Of a DNA stretch of 64,000 nucleotides, positions 27,838-36,590 are shown in pieces. The DNA lies in NCBI GenBank assembly GCA_910577375.1, contig CAJTLT010000001.1:426952-490951 (forward strand). Reading direction: 5' to 3'. The stretch comes from an uncultured Christensenella sp. GTDB lineage: Bacteria; Bacillota; Clostridia; Christensenellales; Borkfalkiaceae. The notes under the pieces are model-generated. The model made no database searches, had not been told where the DNA came from, and was given only the letters and a program-made list of their open reading frames with translations. How positions within the stretch are numbered: position 1 is the first letter of the stretch; every line of letters starts with the position of its first letter. Made by a program: the position numbers and the translations under genes.

Positions 27838-27964
27838 ATACAAATTTCTCCAAATTTATCTTGATTTATTTAACTATAATGTTTTTTGTTTGTTTTTGCA
27901 AGCATTTTTAAACACTTATTATATATTTGACAAAACTTTCACATATTATGCACTCATTATGCAC

Positions 27965-29083
27965 TCAGTTTTCTTTACCGAAACGCGAATAAAACTCTTC
28001 GGCAAAGTCGTTAAGACTATCCGAAAAAATAGCCTCGCGCATATCGGACATAAGCTTATGCAGAAAAGTAATATTATGCAAACTCAAAAGCATAGAACCG
28101 AGCATTTCGTTCACGTTTATCAAATGCCGCAAATATGCTTTTGTATAATTTTTGCAACAATAACAATTGCAATTTTCGTCAAGCGGAGTAAAATCTTCCG
28201 CATATGCCGCGTTTCTTACAACTTTTTTACCCGAAGAAGTAAAAGCCGTTCCGTTGCGTGCAATTCTCGTAGCAAGAACGCAGTCGAACATATCAACCCC
28301 GCGCTTCACGCCTTCTATAAGACAATCGGGACTTCCCACTCCCATCAGATAACGCGGAACGCTTTCCGGCAATTCGGGGCGCAAAAGCTCAAGAATTTCA
28401 TACATTCTGTTTTTAGGCTCGCCCACGGAAAGCCCGCCTATCGCTATACCCTCGGTCGCAAACGGTTTCGCGCGTCTCAGGCTTTCAAGTCTGAGGTCGT
28501 CATACATATTTCCTTGAACGATAGGAAACAAGGCTTGGTCGTCGCGCGTTTTTGCATTTAAACAACGTTCAAGCCACCGCGAAGTTTTATCCATAGCCGC
28601 CTCCGCCTGCGCATGCGTATAACCGTATTCGCTGCACTGGTCAAGCTGCATTATGATATCCGCGCCGAGGTTTTCTTCTATCGATATAACTTTTTCTGGC
28701 GTAAACAGATGTTTTGACCCGTCTATATGCGAGTTGAAATATACCCCTTCGTCCTTAATTTTATTCAGTTTTGTCAATGAAAAAACCTGAAACCCGCCGC
28801 TGTCCGTCAAAATAGGCTTGTCCCAATTCATAAATTTATGAAGTCCGCCGACTTTTTTAACAAGCTCGTCATTCGGGCGCAGATACAAATGATACGTATT
28901 TGAAAGTATAATCTGCGAACCCGCCTCTTTTAAATCTCTGGGATATACGCCTTTAACCGTCGCCTGCGTTCCCACCGGCATATAAACGGGAGTTTTTATA
29001 TCTCCGTGCGGAGTATGGAATATTCCCGCCCTCGCTCCGGTGTATTTGTCTGTGTGCTGTAATTCGAAACCGAAATATTTCAT
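27965..29083 (-). CDS. tgt: tRNA-guanine transglycosylase (queuine tRNA-ribosyltransferase)
   Basis: 372 residues, full length. It exchanges guanine-34 in GUN anticodons for preQ1. Active-site features are ILTDSGGFQVFSL (nucleophile region), MQLDQCSEYG, AIGGLSVGEPK and YLMGVGSPDCLIEGV. The zinc site CNCYCCKNYTKAYLRHL is near residue 300. It lies 18 nt downstream of queA. Substrate tRNAs for Asp (GUC) and Tyr (GUA) are encoded in this window. Confidence 0.97.
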   Translation of the reverse strand: MKYFGFELQHTDKYTGARAGIFHTPHGDIKTPVYMPVGTQATVKGVYPRDLKEAGSQIILSNTYHLYLRPNDELVKKVGGLHKFMNWDKPILTDSGGFQVFSLTKLNKIKDEGVYFNSHIDGSKHLFTPEKVISIEENLGADIIMQLDQCSEYGYTHAQAEAAMDKTSRWLERCLNAKTRDDQALFPIVQGNMYDDLRLESLRRAKPFATEGIAIGGLSVGEPKNRMYEILELLRPELPESVPRYLMGVGSPDCLIEGVKRGVDMFDCVLATRIARNGTAFTSSGKKVVRNAAYAEDFTPLDENCNCYCCKNYTKAYLRHLINVNEMLGSMLLSLHNITFLHKLMSDMREAIFSDSLNDFAEEFYSRFGKEN

Positions 29084-29101
29084 ATAGCCGTCAATCCGTA
29101 A

Positions 29102-30127
29102 TTAAAATATAAACATCGCGTCGCCGAAAGAGAAGAAACGGTATCTCTCTTTTACGGCAAGATTGTATAAATCAAGCGTACGCTCTTTTCCAGCCAAAGC
29201 GGAAACAAGCATAATCAAAGTACTTTCAGGTAAATGGAAATTCGTTATAAGCGCGTCCACGCACTTAAAATTATAGGGAGGATAAATAAAAATCTGCGTA
29301 TTACCCTTCTGCGGTTTTATAAATCCATTTTCGTCCGCCGCGCTTTCAAGAGTTCTTACCGAAGTCGTGCCGACGGCAATTATTCTTCTTCCATCTTTTT
29401 TAGCCGAATTTATAATTTCAGAAGCCTCCGCGCTTACCTCATAATATTCGGAATGCATTTTATGGTCGGTAATTATATCTTCCTTTACCGGTCTGAACGT
29501 TCCCAATCCCACGTGCAATAAAACCTCGGCAATTTTAACGCCTTTTGCTTTTATCTTTTCCAACAACTCAGGCGTAAAATGCAAGCCGGCTGTGGGGGCA
29601 GCCGAAGAACCGTCGAATTTTGCATAAACTGTCTGATATCTGCTTTTGTCTTTCAATTTGGTTTTAATATAAGGCGGCAGAGGCATAGAGCCGAGTTTTT
29701 CTAAAATTTCCTCGAAAACTCCCTCATATGCAAACCTTACCACACGTTCACCCGTAGGCGTAATACTTTCAACCGTCAGCGAAAGCTCTTCGGAAACGGC
29801 AAGTTTTTTACCTACCGTACATTTTTTCCCGGGTTTAACAAGCACTTCCCAAGTATTTATATCGTAACGCTTCAAAAGCAAAACTTCAACCGCGCCGCCG
29901 TGTTCGGTATGCGCATACAAGCGTGCGGGTAAAACTTTTGTATTGTTGATAACAAGCACGTCACCCTCATGCAAATAATCCGTAATATTTCTGAAAACTT
30001 CGTGTTTTATTTCGTTTGTATTTTTATTAAAAGCCAGCAGCCTCGAACTGTCGCGTGGCTCGGCTGGCGTTTGTGCGATAAGCTCTTCGGGCAAATCGTA
30101 AAAAAAGTCGCTCTTTTTATATTGCAT
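29102..30127 (-). CDS. queA: S-adenosylmethionine:tRNA ribosyltransferase-isomerase QueA
   Basis: 341 residues, full length. It adds the epoxycyclopentanediol moiety from SAM to preQ1-34 in tRNA. Conserved segments are the N-terminal FFYDLPEELIAQTPAEPRDSSRLL, DVLVINNTKVLPARLYA, FDGSSAAPTAGLHFTPELL, HVGLGTFRPV and ALITNFHLPESTLIMLVSA. It starts one base after the ruvB stop. Together with tgt it completes the last steps of queuosine synthesis in one operon. Confidence 0.97.
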   Translation of the reverse strand: MQYKKSDFFYDLPEELIAQTPAEPRDSSRLLAFNKNTNEIKHEVFRNITDYLHEGDVLVINNTKVLPARLYAHTEHGGAVEVLLLKRYDINTWEVLVKPGKKCTVGKKLAVSEELSLTVESITPTGERVVRFAYEGVFEEILEKLGSMPLPPYIKTKLKDKSRYQTVYAKFDGSSAAPTAGLHFTPELLEKIKAKGVKIAEVLLHVGLGTFRPVKEDIITDHKMHSEYYEVSAEASEIINSAKKDGRRIIAVGTTSVRTLESAADENGFIKPQKGNTQIFIYPPYNFKCVDALITNFHLPESTLIMLVSALAGKERTLDLYNLAVKERYRFFSFGDAMFIF

Positions 30128-30128
30128 A

Positions 30129-31202
30129 TCAATCGTTTTCGGGTTTGTCGAACAAAGAAATCTGTTCTTTTTGTTTTTCGCTTATTTTATATCCGAGATG
30201 CTCGTATCCGCCGCGGAGAATCATTCTGCCGCGCGGTGTGCGCGCAATAAAGCCAAGCTGCAAAAGATAAGGTTCGTAAACGTCCTCTATCGTGCCCGCG
30301 TCCTCGTTTATTGTAGCCGCCAAAGTCTCCAAGCCTACGGGTCTGCCGTCAAATTTATCAATCATCGCCCGCAACAATGCGCGGTCAACCTCGTCAAGTC
30401 CGAGCTCGTCGACCTCCATTTTCGCAAGCGCGTATTTCGCGTCTGAAACGGTTACTTTAGGATTTTTGTTTATAGTTGAAAAATCGCGCACGCGTTTTAA
30501 AAGTCTGTTTGCGATTCTGGGAGTTCCTCGCGAACGGCGTGCCACCTCGTCCGCGGCACCGTCTTCTATACCTATGCCGAGTTTAGCCGCACTGTGCAAC
30601 ACTATATCTTTCAGCTCCGACGGAGTGTACATTTCCAAACGGCAAATAATACCGAACCTGTCGCGCAATGGATTCGCTATCATTCCCGCCCGCGTAGTGG
30701 CGCCAATCAATGTAAACCTTTTTAAAGAAAAACGTATATTGCGCGCACTCGGTCCTTTTCCGACAATTATATCCAGCGCATAATCTTCCATAGCCGAATA
30801 CAGAATTTCTTCCACGCTGTGATTTAAACGGTGAATTTCGTCTATGAACAGAACGTCGCCGTCGTTAAGGTTGGTAAGAATAGCCGCCAAATCGCCGCTG
30901 CGTTCGATAGCGGGCGCGCTCGTCATTTTCAAATTCCCGCCCATCTCGTTTGCAATTATATGCGCAAGAGTAGTTTTTCCAAGCCCCGGCGCGCCGTATA
31001 AAAGCACGTGTTCCAAAACCTCGCCTCTCTGCTTAGCGGCGTTCATATATACTTTTAAATTTTCTTTTACTTTACTTTGTCCAACATAAGCATCAAGCGT
31101 TTTAGGACGGAGTACGTTTTCCTCGAAATCGTATTCGCCCTTCGTGCTTTGAACTAATCTTTCTTCGCCGTCACCGGTAAACTCTTCGTCATCGAAAAAC
31201 AT
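30129..31202 (-). CDS. ruvB: Holliday junction branch migration helicase RuvB
   Basis: 357 residues. AAA+ motor with Walker A GAPGLGKTT near residue 69, Walker B FIDEIHRLNHS, sensor 1 IGATTRAG and arginine-finger region GTPRIANRLLKRVRDF, followed by the C-terminal winged helix (FIARTPRGRMILRGGYEHLG). It forms hexamers that drive branch migration with RuvA. Gene order ruvC-ruvA-ruvB-queA-tgt is standard for Clostridia. Confidence 0.98.
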   Translation of the reverse strand: MFFDDEEFTGDGEERLVQSTKGEYDFEENVLRPKTLDAYVGQSKVKENLKVYMNAAKQRGEVLEHVLLYGAPGLGKTTLAHIIANEMGGNLKMTSAPAIERSGDLAAILTNLNDGDVLFIDEIHRLNHSVEEILYSAMEDYALDIIVGKGPSARNIRFSLKRFTLIGATTRAGMIANPLRDRFGIICRLEMYTPSELKDIVLHSAAKLGIGIEDGAADEVARRSRGTPRIANRLLKRVRDFSTINKNPKVTVSDAKYALAKMEVDELGLDEVDRALLRAMIDKFDGRPVGLETLAATINEDAGTIEDVYEPYLLQLGFIARTPRGRMILRGGYEHLGYKISEKQKEQISLFDKPEND

Positions 31203-31272
31203 AATCGTCCTTTTAATTATTTGTCAATTTCAACACAAAACCGTGCATTTTTACGTGAAAACGAGGTAAAAA

Positions 31273-31866
31273 TCACATACCTTTTAAAGCAAGCATAATG
31301 ATATCTTCCACAGATTTCGCGCCTTGCTCACGGGCGCGCGCAATTGCTTTTACGCTCTCCGCGCGCGTAAAGCCCAAAGTCATAAGCGCAACCACAGAAT
31401 CCTCGTCGCCCGAAGAAATTTGCACGGGCACGCTTTCCGTTGCCGAGGCTGCGGAAGCACCCGATAGCGAAACCTTTTCCCTGAGTTCCAGAATAATACG
31501 CTCCGCAGTCTTTTTGCCCATTCCTTTCACGGAAGAAAGCCTCTTCACGTCGTTCGTGGCTATTGCCGCCGCAACATCGCCTACAGACATTCCGGAAAGA
31601 ACCGCAATACCCATTTTCGGCCCTACTCCCGACACGGAAACAAGCTTTAAAAACATTCCCTTTTCTTCAAGCGAAGAAAAGCCGAAAATCGCGCACCCGT
31701 CCTCTTTAACCTGCATATATGTGTAAACTTCGCCCTCTTTTTTACCGGAAAGAGCGTTAAAAGCGCTGCCAGATAAAAGCACTTCGAATCCTATTCCAGA
31801 CGGCGTTTCAATCAACGCGGTTTCGGGCGTGAGAGCAAGAATTTTACCTTTTAAAAAACCAATCAT
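31273..31866 (-). CDS. ruvA: Holliday junction protein RuvA
   Basis: 197 residues. N-terminal OB fold (MIGFLKGKILALTPETALIETPSGIGFEVLL), a tandem helix-hairpin-helix region (LVSVSGVGPKMGIAVLSG and LSSVKGMGKKTAERIILELREKV) and a C-terminal domain that contacts RuvB (VVALMTLGFTRAESVKAIARA). It is the junction-recognition subunit. It starts 7 nt after ruvC and ends 70 nt before ruvB. Confidence 0.97.
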   Translation of the reverse strand: MIGFLKGKILALTPETALIETPSGIGFEVLLSGSAFNALSGKKEGEVYTYMQVKEDGCAIFGFSSLEEKGMFLKLVSVSGVGPKMGIAVLSGMSVGDVAAAIATNDVKRLSSVKGMGKKTAERIILELREKVSLSGASAASATESVPVQISSGDEDSVVALMTLGFTRAESVKAIARAREQGAKSVEDIIMLALKGM

Positions 31867-31873
31867 ATTTTAC

Positions 31874-32371
31874 CTATTTAATGTTAAAAAATCTGCCGAA
31901 GCGCGACGTATGTGCGTGACAAAGCGCAACGGCCAAAGCGTCCGCCGCATCGTCGGGGCGGGGAATTTTATCAAGATGCAAAAGCGAAGTAACCACATGC
32001 ATCATCTGTATTTTATCCGCCTTACCGTAACCCGTCAGCGACTGTTTAATCTGATTCGGAGTATATTCGTAAAGCTTACCGCAATACTTTATGCAAGTTA
32101 ACAGCGTTACTCCGCGGGCATGCGCAACTTGGATACCCGTGGTTATGTTCTTTGAAAAAAACAGCTCTTCAACAGAAATTTCATCGGGCTTGTATTTAAC
32201 AAGTATTTTGTTTATCCCCTCTTCAAGCATCGCAAGACGAACCGGAAGGCTTTCGTCTTTCGGCGTACGCACTACCCCGTAATCAACGGCGACGGTATTA
32301 TCGTTTTTAAGTTTTTCAACTACGCCGTATCCCATTGTGGCAAGGCCGGGGTCAATCCCTAAAATAATCAT
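31874..32371 (-). CDS. ruvC: Holliday junction resolvase RuvC
   Basis: 165 residues. RNase H-fold nuclease with the catalytic acids in MIILGIDPGLATMGYG (Asp7), SVEELFF (Glu about 67) and PDDAADALAVALCH (two Asp near 138-141). It heads the long ruvC-to-secF operon. No Shine-Dalgarno precedes the ATG; the -10 box of a near-consensus promoter is 8 nt away, so the mRNA begins at about position +2 before the AUG. Confidence 0.97.
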   Translation of the reverse strand: MIILGIDPGLATMGYGVVEKLKNDNTVAVDYGVVRTPKDESLPVRLAMLEEGINKILVKYKPDEISVEELFFSKNITTGIQVAHARGVTLLTCIKYCGKLYEYTPNQIKQSLTGYGKADKIQMMHVVTSLLHLDKIPRPDDAADALAVALCHAHTSRFGRFFNIK

Positions 32372-32379
32372 TAATTTAT

Positions 32380-32408
32380 ATTGTAATTTAATTTGCTAAA
32401 ATTGTCAA
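32380..32408 (-). promoter_or_regulatory. ruvC operon promoter (leaderless)
   Basis: TTGACA at 32403-32408, a 17-nt spacer and TACAAT at 32380-32385 on the minus strand, 8 nt from the ruvC ATG. Confidence 0.7.
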
Positions 32409-32437
32409 ATCATTAAAATTCCGATTTAATAAAAAAC

Positions 32438-32468
32438 AACCGGCCAAAGGCAAAAGCCTCGGTCGGTT
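32438..32468 (-). terminator. ferritin gene terminator
   Basis: Stem AACCGGCC/GGTCGGTT (one G-U pair) continued by AGGC/GCCT, followed on the minus strand by GTTTTTT, about 30 nt after the ferritin stop. Confidence 0.8.
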
Positions 32469-32496
32469 TAATAAGTAAATTAATTTATTTGCAAAT

Positions 32497-33015
32497 CTAC
32501 ATTGCGGGTCCCGTCGCAGACGGCGTATAAACTCTTGCGGCAAGCTCCTGATTTAAAGAATAAAGCCCTTTAGCGTCGTGACCGTAAAGCTTCATTTTCT
32601 TTACCATATCTTCCGCGTTCTTTTCTTCTTCGCCTTGCTCTTTTATAAACCAGTCGAGAAACTGCATAGTTTTAAAATCTTTTAACGCAAAAGCCTCGGC
32701 ATAGATATTATTAATAAGCGAAGTCACATATTTTTCGTGTTCAAACCCTGCGTCCAAAGGGTCGGCAAGCGATTTGAAAACTTTATCGGGTTCAGCGATA
32801 GCCCCGAACGTTACCCTGACGCCGTTATCGATTAAGTATCTGCGCATCATCATTGCATGGTCGCGCTCTTCCTGAGCCTGAATCTGATACCAGTGTGCAA
32901 AACCTTCCAAGCCTTCGTCCTCATAATAATTTGCGAAATCAAGATACAAATATCCAGAATAAAGTTCTTTGTTTATTTGCTCGTTTATGAGTTCGGCTAT
33001 TTTTTTATTTAACAT
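32497..33015 (-). CDS. ftn: ferritin
   Basis: 172 residues, the usual length of bacterial non-heme ferritin. Ferroxidase-centre residues appear in NKELYSGYLYLDFANYYE, QAQEERDHAMMM and WFIKEQGEEEKNAEDM. It stores iron as a 24-mer. AGGAGG stands 7 nt before the ATG, an unusually strong ribosome binding site for this window, suggesting high expression. A TATAAT box stands upstream at about 33040. Single gene with its own terminator. Confidence 0.95.
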   Translation of the reverse strand: MLNKKIAELINEQINKELYSGYLYLDFANYYEDEGLEGFAHWYQIQAQEERDHAMMMRRYLIDNGVRVTFGAIAEPDKVFKSLADPLDAGFEHEKYVTSLINNIYAEAFALKDFKTMQFLDWFIKEQGEEEKNAEDMVKKMKLYGHDAKGLYSLNQELAARVYTPSATGPAM

Positions 33016-33072
33016 ACGTTACCTCCTAAAAATCTGTTTTATTATATCACTGTTAAAATAAATAGCAAGCGT

Positions 33073-34260
33073 TCAGGCATAACTTTCCGCAAGTTTTTTA
33101 AATGCGGGAAGAGAACGCTCTATCATATCTGCCGCAACGCAATAAGAAATACGCACATATCCTTTACAACCGAAGTCGTCGCCGGCAACAATCAACAACT
33201 CATATTTTTTTGCCCTCTCGCAAAAAGCTTTCGAATCGGGTTCGGGAGATTTGACGAACATATAAAACGCGCCGTCAGGTTTTACAACCTTAAACCCGTA
33301 TTCCGTCAACGCAGAATAAAGTCTGTCTCTGTTTTTCTTATATATTGAGATATCCGAAGTTACATTATAAAGCTTTTTGATAAGCTGCTGAAACAAATTA
33401 GGGGCGCATACAAATCCTAATGCCCGACCTGCTCCGCATATAGCGGCATATACATCGGAAAAGTCCTCTATTTTATCATTGACCGCTATATATCCTATCC
33501 TTTCGCCGGGAAGAGAAAGGCTTTTGGAATAAGAATAGCATACTATACTGTTAGTGTAATAATTCATAATATACGGCACTTTTACGCTTTTATCAAAAAC
33601 CAACTCGCGGTAAGGCTCGTCCGAAATAAGATAAATAGTATTACCGAACTTTTTCGAGTAGTTTTCCAGTATCTTTGCAAGCCTTTTAATATCCTCTTCG
33701 CTGTATACAACACCGCTTGGATTATTCGGAGAATTTATAATTACCCCCTTAGTATGTGCCGTTATCGCACTCTCCAGCTTATCAAAATCAATTTTGAAAG
33801 TATCTTCGGCGCAAGCAACGGCAACAAGTTTTCCGCCCGCGTGTTTGGTAAAAACTTTATATTCAGGAAAGAATGGCGCAAACGTAATTATTTCTTCGCC
33901 TTCATTTAAAATAGCGTTCAACACTATCGTAAGCGATGCCGCCGCACCGCACGTCATATAAAGACAGTCAGCATTAAGCGTAGTTCCGAACCTTGCGTTT
34001 ATATAATCGGAAAGAGTTTTTCTTACCGAATAATCGCCTTGCGCGGAAGTATAACCGTGCAATTGAACAGGGTCGTAAGTTTTCAGAATTTCAGCAATTG
34101 TATCGTTAACCTTTTGCGGAGCGGGTACGCTTGGATTGCCCAAAGAAAAATCAAAAACGTTCTCTTCCCCTATTTCTGCTTTACGTGCTTTGCCGTATTC
34201 AAAAAGCTCCCTTATCGACGAGCGCACTTTGCCGAGTTGTACATTCTTTTCATTCAACAT
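33073..34260 (-). CDS. pyridoxal phosphate-dependent class I aminotransferase
   Basis: 395 residues, fold type I. Motifs: FSLGNPSVPAP near the N-terminus, INSPNNPSGVVYSEE (Asn that contacts PLP), ISDEPYRELVF (Asp and Tyr), and YSYSKSLSLPGERIGYIA with the Schiff-base Lys near residue 237. The C-terminal YVRISYC supplies the Arg that binds the substrate carboxylate. Probably an aspartate or broad-specificity amino acid aminotransferase; the exact substrate cannot be read. It is monocistronic with its own promoter, and AAGGTGAAA precedes the ATG. Confidence 0.93.
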   Translation of the reverse strand: MLNEKNVQLGKVRSSIRELFEYGKARKAEIGEENVFDFSLGNPSVPAPQKVNDTIAEILKTYDPVQLHGYTSAQGDYSVRKTLSDYINARFGTTLNADCLYMTCGAAASLTIVLNAILNEGEEIITFAPFFPEYKVFTKHAGGKLVAVACAEDTFKIDFDKLESAITAHTKGVIINSPNNPSGVVYSEEDIKRLAKILENYSKKFGNTIYLISDEPYRELVFDKSVKVPYIMNYYTNSIVCYSYSKSLSLPGERIGYIAVNDKIEDFSDVYAAICGAGRALGFVCAPNLFQQLIKKLYNVTSDISIYKKNRDRLYSALTEYGFKVVKPDGAFYMFVKSPEPDSKAFCERAKKYELLIVAGDDFGCKGYVRISYCVAADMIERSLPAFKKLAESYA

Positions 34261-34285
34261 AATTTCACCTTGGTTTATTTGTTTG

Positions 34286-34314
34286 ATTATAACACTTTTT
34301 TAAACGTTTGACAA
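34286..34314 (-). promoter_or_regulatory. aminotransferase promoter
   Basis: TTGTCA at 34309-34314, a 17-nt spacer and TATAAT at 34286-34291 on the minus strand, 25 nt before the ATG, leaving room for the AAGGTG ribosome binding site. Confidence 0.7.
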
Positions 34315-34335
34315 TGCTTGCAATTAACTTTTTTA

Positions 34336-34371
34336 AATAACCCGCAGACGGATATCCGTCTGCGGGTTATT
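34336..34371. terminator. spoIIA operon terminator
   Basis: A 36-bp perfect palindrome (CCCGCAGACGGAT arm) 7 nt after the sigF stop, followed on the minus strand by TTAAAAAAG. Confidence 0.8.
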
Positions 34372-34378
34372 CCTGTAC

Positions 34379-35104
34379 TTAACTGGTTAAAGATTTTCTG
34401 AAATTTTCCATTATGCGGTTTTCTATGCGCGAAACCTGAACCTGAGACACCCCAAGCATTGTTGCCACCTCGCTTTGCGTCATATCGCGGAAATATCTTA
34501 GCATTATGACTTTTTTATCGCGTTCCGGCAAACTGTCTATTGCTGTTTTTAATTGCAAAGCTTCAATTATATCTTCCTGATTATCTTCTACGGGCAACTT
34601 TTCCAAAAGTTCTTGCCCCTTTTCGTCTTTATATTCCCCTTGTGCGTATATGGATACAGGCATTCTTGTTGAACCCATTGTAAACACGACTTCGCTTTCC
34701 GGCATTGAAAACTCTTCCGCTATTGTTTTTACAGACGGTTGTTTGCCATGATCGGTAGAATATTTTTCAATAAAGAGATTTATTTGTTTTGCCGTGCTTT
34801 TAATTGCGCGCGAAACTTTAATACTGCCGTCATCCCGCATAAACCTTTTTATTTCTCCGGCTATCATAGGTACGGCGTACGTAGAAAACCTCACGTTGAA
34901 ATTTTCGTCAAAGCCGTTTATCGCTTTTAAAAGCCCCATACTTGCAAGCTGATATAAATCGTCGTATTCTACGCCTTTATTAAGATAACGACGGACTATA
35001 CTTTTTATTAAGTTGTTATTTTCGACGATAAGCGTTTCTTTTGCGCCCGCATCTCCTTGCTTTGCTCTGCGTATCAAATCGTTCGTCTCTTCGACGTCAA
35101 GCAT
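34379..35104 (-). CDS. sigF: forespore sigma factor SigF
   Basis: 241 residues from the ATG at 35104; the open frame extends to 35182 but MLDVEETNDLIRRAKQGD is the natural N-terminus and the ATG overlaps the spoIIAB stop by 8 nt. It has sigma-70 region 2 (GVEYDDLYQLASMGLLKAINGFD, RFSTYAVPMIAGEIKRFMRDD), region 3 (SIKVSRAIKSTAKQINLFIE) and a region 4 helix-turn-helix (MTQSEVATMLGVSQVQVSRIE). It is third in the spoIIA operon, held by the anti-sigma factor SpoIIAB until forespore formation. Strong evidence that the host sporulates. Confidence 0.95.
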   Translation of the reverse strand: MLDVEETNDLIRRAKQGDAGAKETLIVENNNLIKSIVRRYLNKGVEYDDLYQLASMGLLKAINGFDENFNVRFSTYAVPMIAGEIKRFMRDDGSIKVSRAIKSTAKQINLFIEKYSTDHGKQPSVKTIAEEFSMPESEVVFTMGSTRMPVSIYAQGEYKDEKGQELLEKLPVEDNQEDIIEALQLKTAIDSLPERDKKVIMLRYFRDMTQSEVATMLGVSQVQVSRIENRIMENFRKSLTS

Positions 35105-35534
35105 TCTCCACTTCCGCTTTAAAACTTTTTGACATATATACGACCGTTCCTTCGCCCTGAATAGAATTGACTTTGAATTCATCCATAAAAGTCTGCATTA
35201 TGGTAAAACCCATACCTGAACGCTCGTCCGAAGGCGCAGACGTAAAGAAAGGCTGTACGGCTTTATTTATATCCGCTATGCCTTTTCCCGTGTCGCTCAC
35301 CTTAATATGTAAAGTGTCTTCCTCTATTTCACATTCCACCGTTACCAGCCCAAGATTGCCTTTATATGCGTGAACCGTGCAGTTTGTCACAGCTTCGGAC
35401 ACCGCCGTTTTCACGTCTGACAAAGCAGAAAGCGAAGGGTTAAGTTCAAGACAGAATGCGGCTACAGCATCACGCGCGAACGCCTGATTTCTGGGAAGAG
35501 AATAAAATTGAAGTTTTAAATAATTTTTCGTCAT
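35097..35534 (-). CDS. spoIIAB: anti-sigma F factor SpoIIAB
   Basis: 145 residues, a GHKL-fold serine kinase and anti-sigma factor. The N-box is VSEAVTNCTVHAYKG near residue 45, G1 is KVSDTGKGI and the lid/G2 region is APSDERSGMGFTIMQTFMD. It binds SigF and phosphorylates SpoIIAA. Middle gene of spoIIAA-spoIIAB-sigF, 13 nt after spoIIAA. Length and motifs agree with the functional family. Confidence 0.96.
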   Translation of the reverse strand: MTKNYLKLQFYSLPRNQAFARDAVAAFCLELNPSLSALSDVKTAVSEAVTNCTVHAYKGNLGLVTVECEIEEDTLHIKVSDTGKGIADINKAVQPFFTSAPSDERSGMGFTIMQTFMDEFKVNSIQGEGTVVYMSKSFKAEVENA

Positions 35535-35547
35535 CTTTTTCGTCCTT

Positions 35548-35859
35548 TTACTCGGCTTTTGGTATGAGAGAATATATTCCGCTTAAATTAAGAATTTTAT
35601 CGGCGGCAAAATTCGGTTTTGAAATATAGAGAGGAGTTGAAAGCTTTGCAGCTTTTTTATAACGCCCTATTAAAAATCCTATACCCGTAGAGTCCATAAA
35701 AGCCACGTCGGAAAGGTTTATAACTATTTTTTTTGCGCTCAGATTGTCCTCTATTAATTTATCGCATTTATTGCGTGCGTCCTGTGAAGAGCATTCGTCC
35801 ATTTCACCGGAGAGGTTGATATGTAATATCTGATTTTTTACGTATCCGGTAACCACCAT
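35548..35859 (-). CDS. spoIIAA: anti-sigma F factor antagonist SpoIIAA
   Basis: 103 residues, single STAS domain. The phosphorylated serine lies in VAFMDSTGIGFLIGRYK near residue 57. The dephosphorylated form releases SigF from SpoIIAB. First gene of the spoIIA operon; GGAG stands 8 nt before the ATG. I see no clear sigma-H type promoter in the 240 bp upstream, although this operon is sigma-H dependent in Bacillus. Confidence 0.95.
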   Translation of the reverse strand: MVVTGYVKNQILHINLSGEMDECSSQDARNKCDKLIEDNLSAKKIVINLSDVAFMDSTGIGFLIGRYKKAAKLSTPLYISKPNFAADKILNLSGIYSLIPKAE

Positions 35860-36025
35860 TGCTGTTTCTCCGTCGTTTTTTTAAGATATTACTAAAAAAA
35901 GCCCGTCGTATTTTGACTTTTAACAGCGGTTTTTGTAAACTTTTAAAGATTTTTAATCTCTTGACACATAATACAAAAAGATTGAAATTATTTGAAAAAT
36001 ATGTTGAATAAAGCCAAAAAATTAC

Positions 36026-36054
36026 TTGACAAAATTTTGCGGTTATATTATTAT
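36026..36054 (+). promoter_or_regulatory. tRNA cluster promoter
   Basis: TTGACA at 36026-36031, a 17-nt spacer and TATTAT at 36049-36054, about 40 nt before the first tRNA gene. Confidence 0.75.
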
Positions 36055-36093
36055 ATGTTAGCGTTGTAATTAAACAAGCGACGCACCCTTTTC

Positions 36094-36170
36094 GGGCCTT
36101 TAGCTCAGTTGGTTAGAGCGGTCGGCTCATAACCGATTGGTCCGCGGTTCGAGTCCGTGAAGGCCCACCA
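36094..36170 (+). tRNA. tRNA with CAU anticodon (Ile2 or elongator Met)
   Basis: A 77-nt cloverleaf with acceptor GGGCCTT/AAGGCCC, D-arm TAGCTCAGTTGGTTAGAGC, anticodon loop CTCATAA and encoded CCA. CAU may be read as Met or, if modified to lysidine, as Ile. The GGCTCATAACC anticodon arm resembles Firmicutes tRNA-Ile2, but a choice needs a model-based scan. Confidence 0.92.
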
Positions 36171-36193
36171 ACATATTTTAATAATATTTATTT

Positions 36194-36271
36194 GGCCCTA
36201 TAGCTCAGTTTGGTTAGAGCGCCAGCCTGTCACGCTGGAGGTCGACGGTTCGAGCCCGTTTGGGGTCGCCA
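36194..36271 (+). tRNA. tRNA-Asp (GTC)
   Basis: 78 nt with acceptor GGCCCTA/TGGGGTC, an anticodon stem of GCCAGC type around CTGTCAC and encoded CCA. GUC reads Asp codons and is a queuosine target of the tgt encoded upstream. One extra T in the D-loop (CAGTTTGG). Confidence 0.92.
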
Positions 36272-36301
36272 AATTTTTTAAAAGCGCCGTAAAGGCGTTA
36301 T

Positions 36302-36377
36302 GCCTCGGTAGCTCAGATGGTAGAGCGGTGGACTGAAAATCCATATGTCGGCGGTTCGATTCCACCCCGAGGCACCA
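36302..36377 (+). tRNA. tRNA-Phe (GAA)
   Basis: 76 nt, acceptor GCCTCGG/CCGAGGC, anticodon loop CTGAAAA with GAA, T-arm GGCGGTTCGATTCCACC and encoded CCA. Confidence 0.94.
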
Positions 36378-36395
36378 CCCGAGCGGGCGGAAATC

Positions 36396-36471
36396 GCTGG
36401 TGTAGCTCAACTGGCAGAGCAGCTGATTTGTAATCAGCAGGTTGTGGGTTCGATTCCAATCACCAGCTCCA
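36396..36471 (+). tRNA. tRNA-Thr (TGT)
   Basis: 76 nt, acceptor GCTGGTG/CACCAGC, anticodon stem CTGAT/ATCAG around TTTGTAA with TGT, and encoded CCA. Confidence 0.94.
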
Positions 36472-36505
36472 CTTTACCCCGTTTTTACGGGGTAAAATTT
36501 AATAT

Positions 36506-36590
36506 GGGCGGATTGCAGAGTGGCCAAATGCATCAGACTGTAAATCTGACGTCTCCGACTTCGGTGGTTCGAATCCACCTCCTCCCACCA
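36506..36590 (+). tRNA. tRNA-Tyr (GTA), integration target
   Basis: 85 nt with a long variable arm (class II), anticodon GTA in CTGTAAA and encoded CCA. The acceptor stem GGGCGGA/TCCTCCC has a C4-T69 mismatch. The 3' part from 36538 onward is repeated exactly at 56516-56569, so the mobile element uses this gene as its attachment site and restores it at the left end. Confidence 0.92.
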
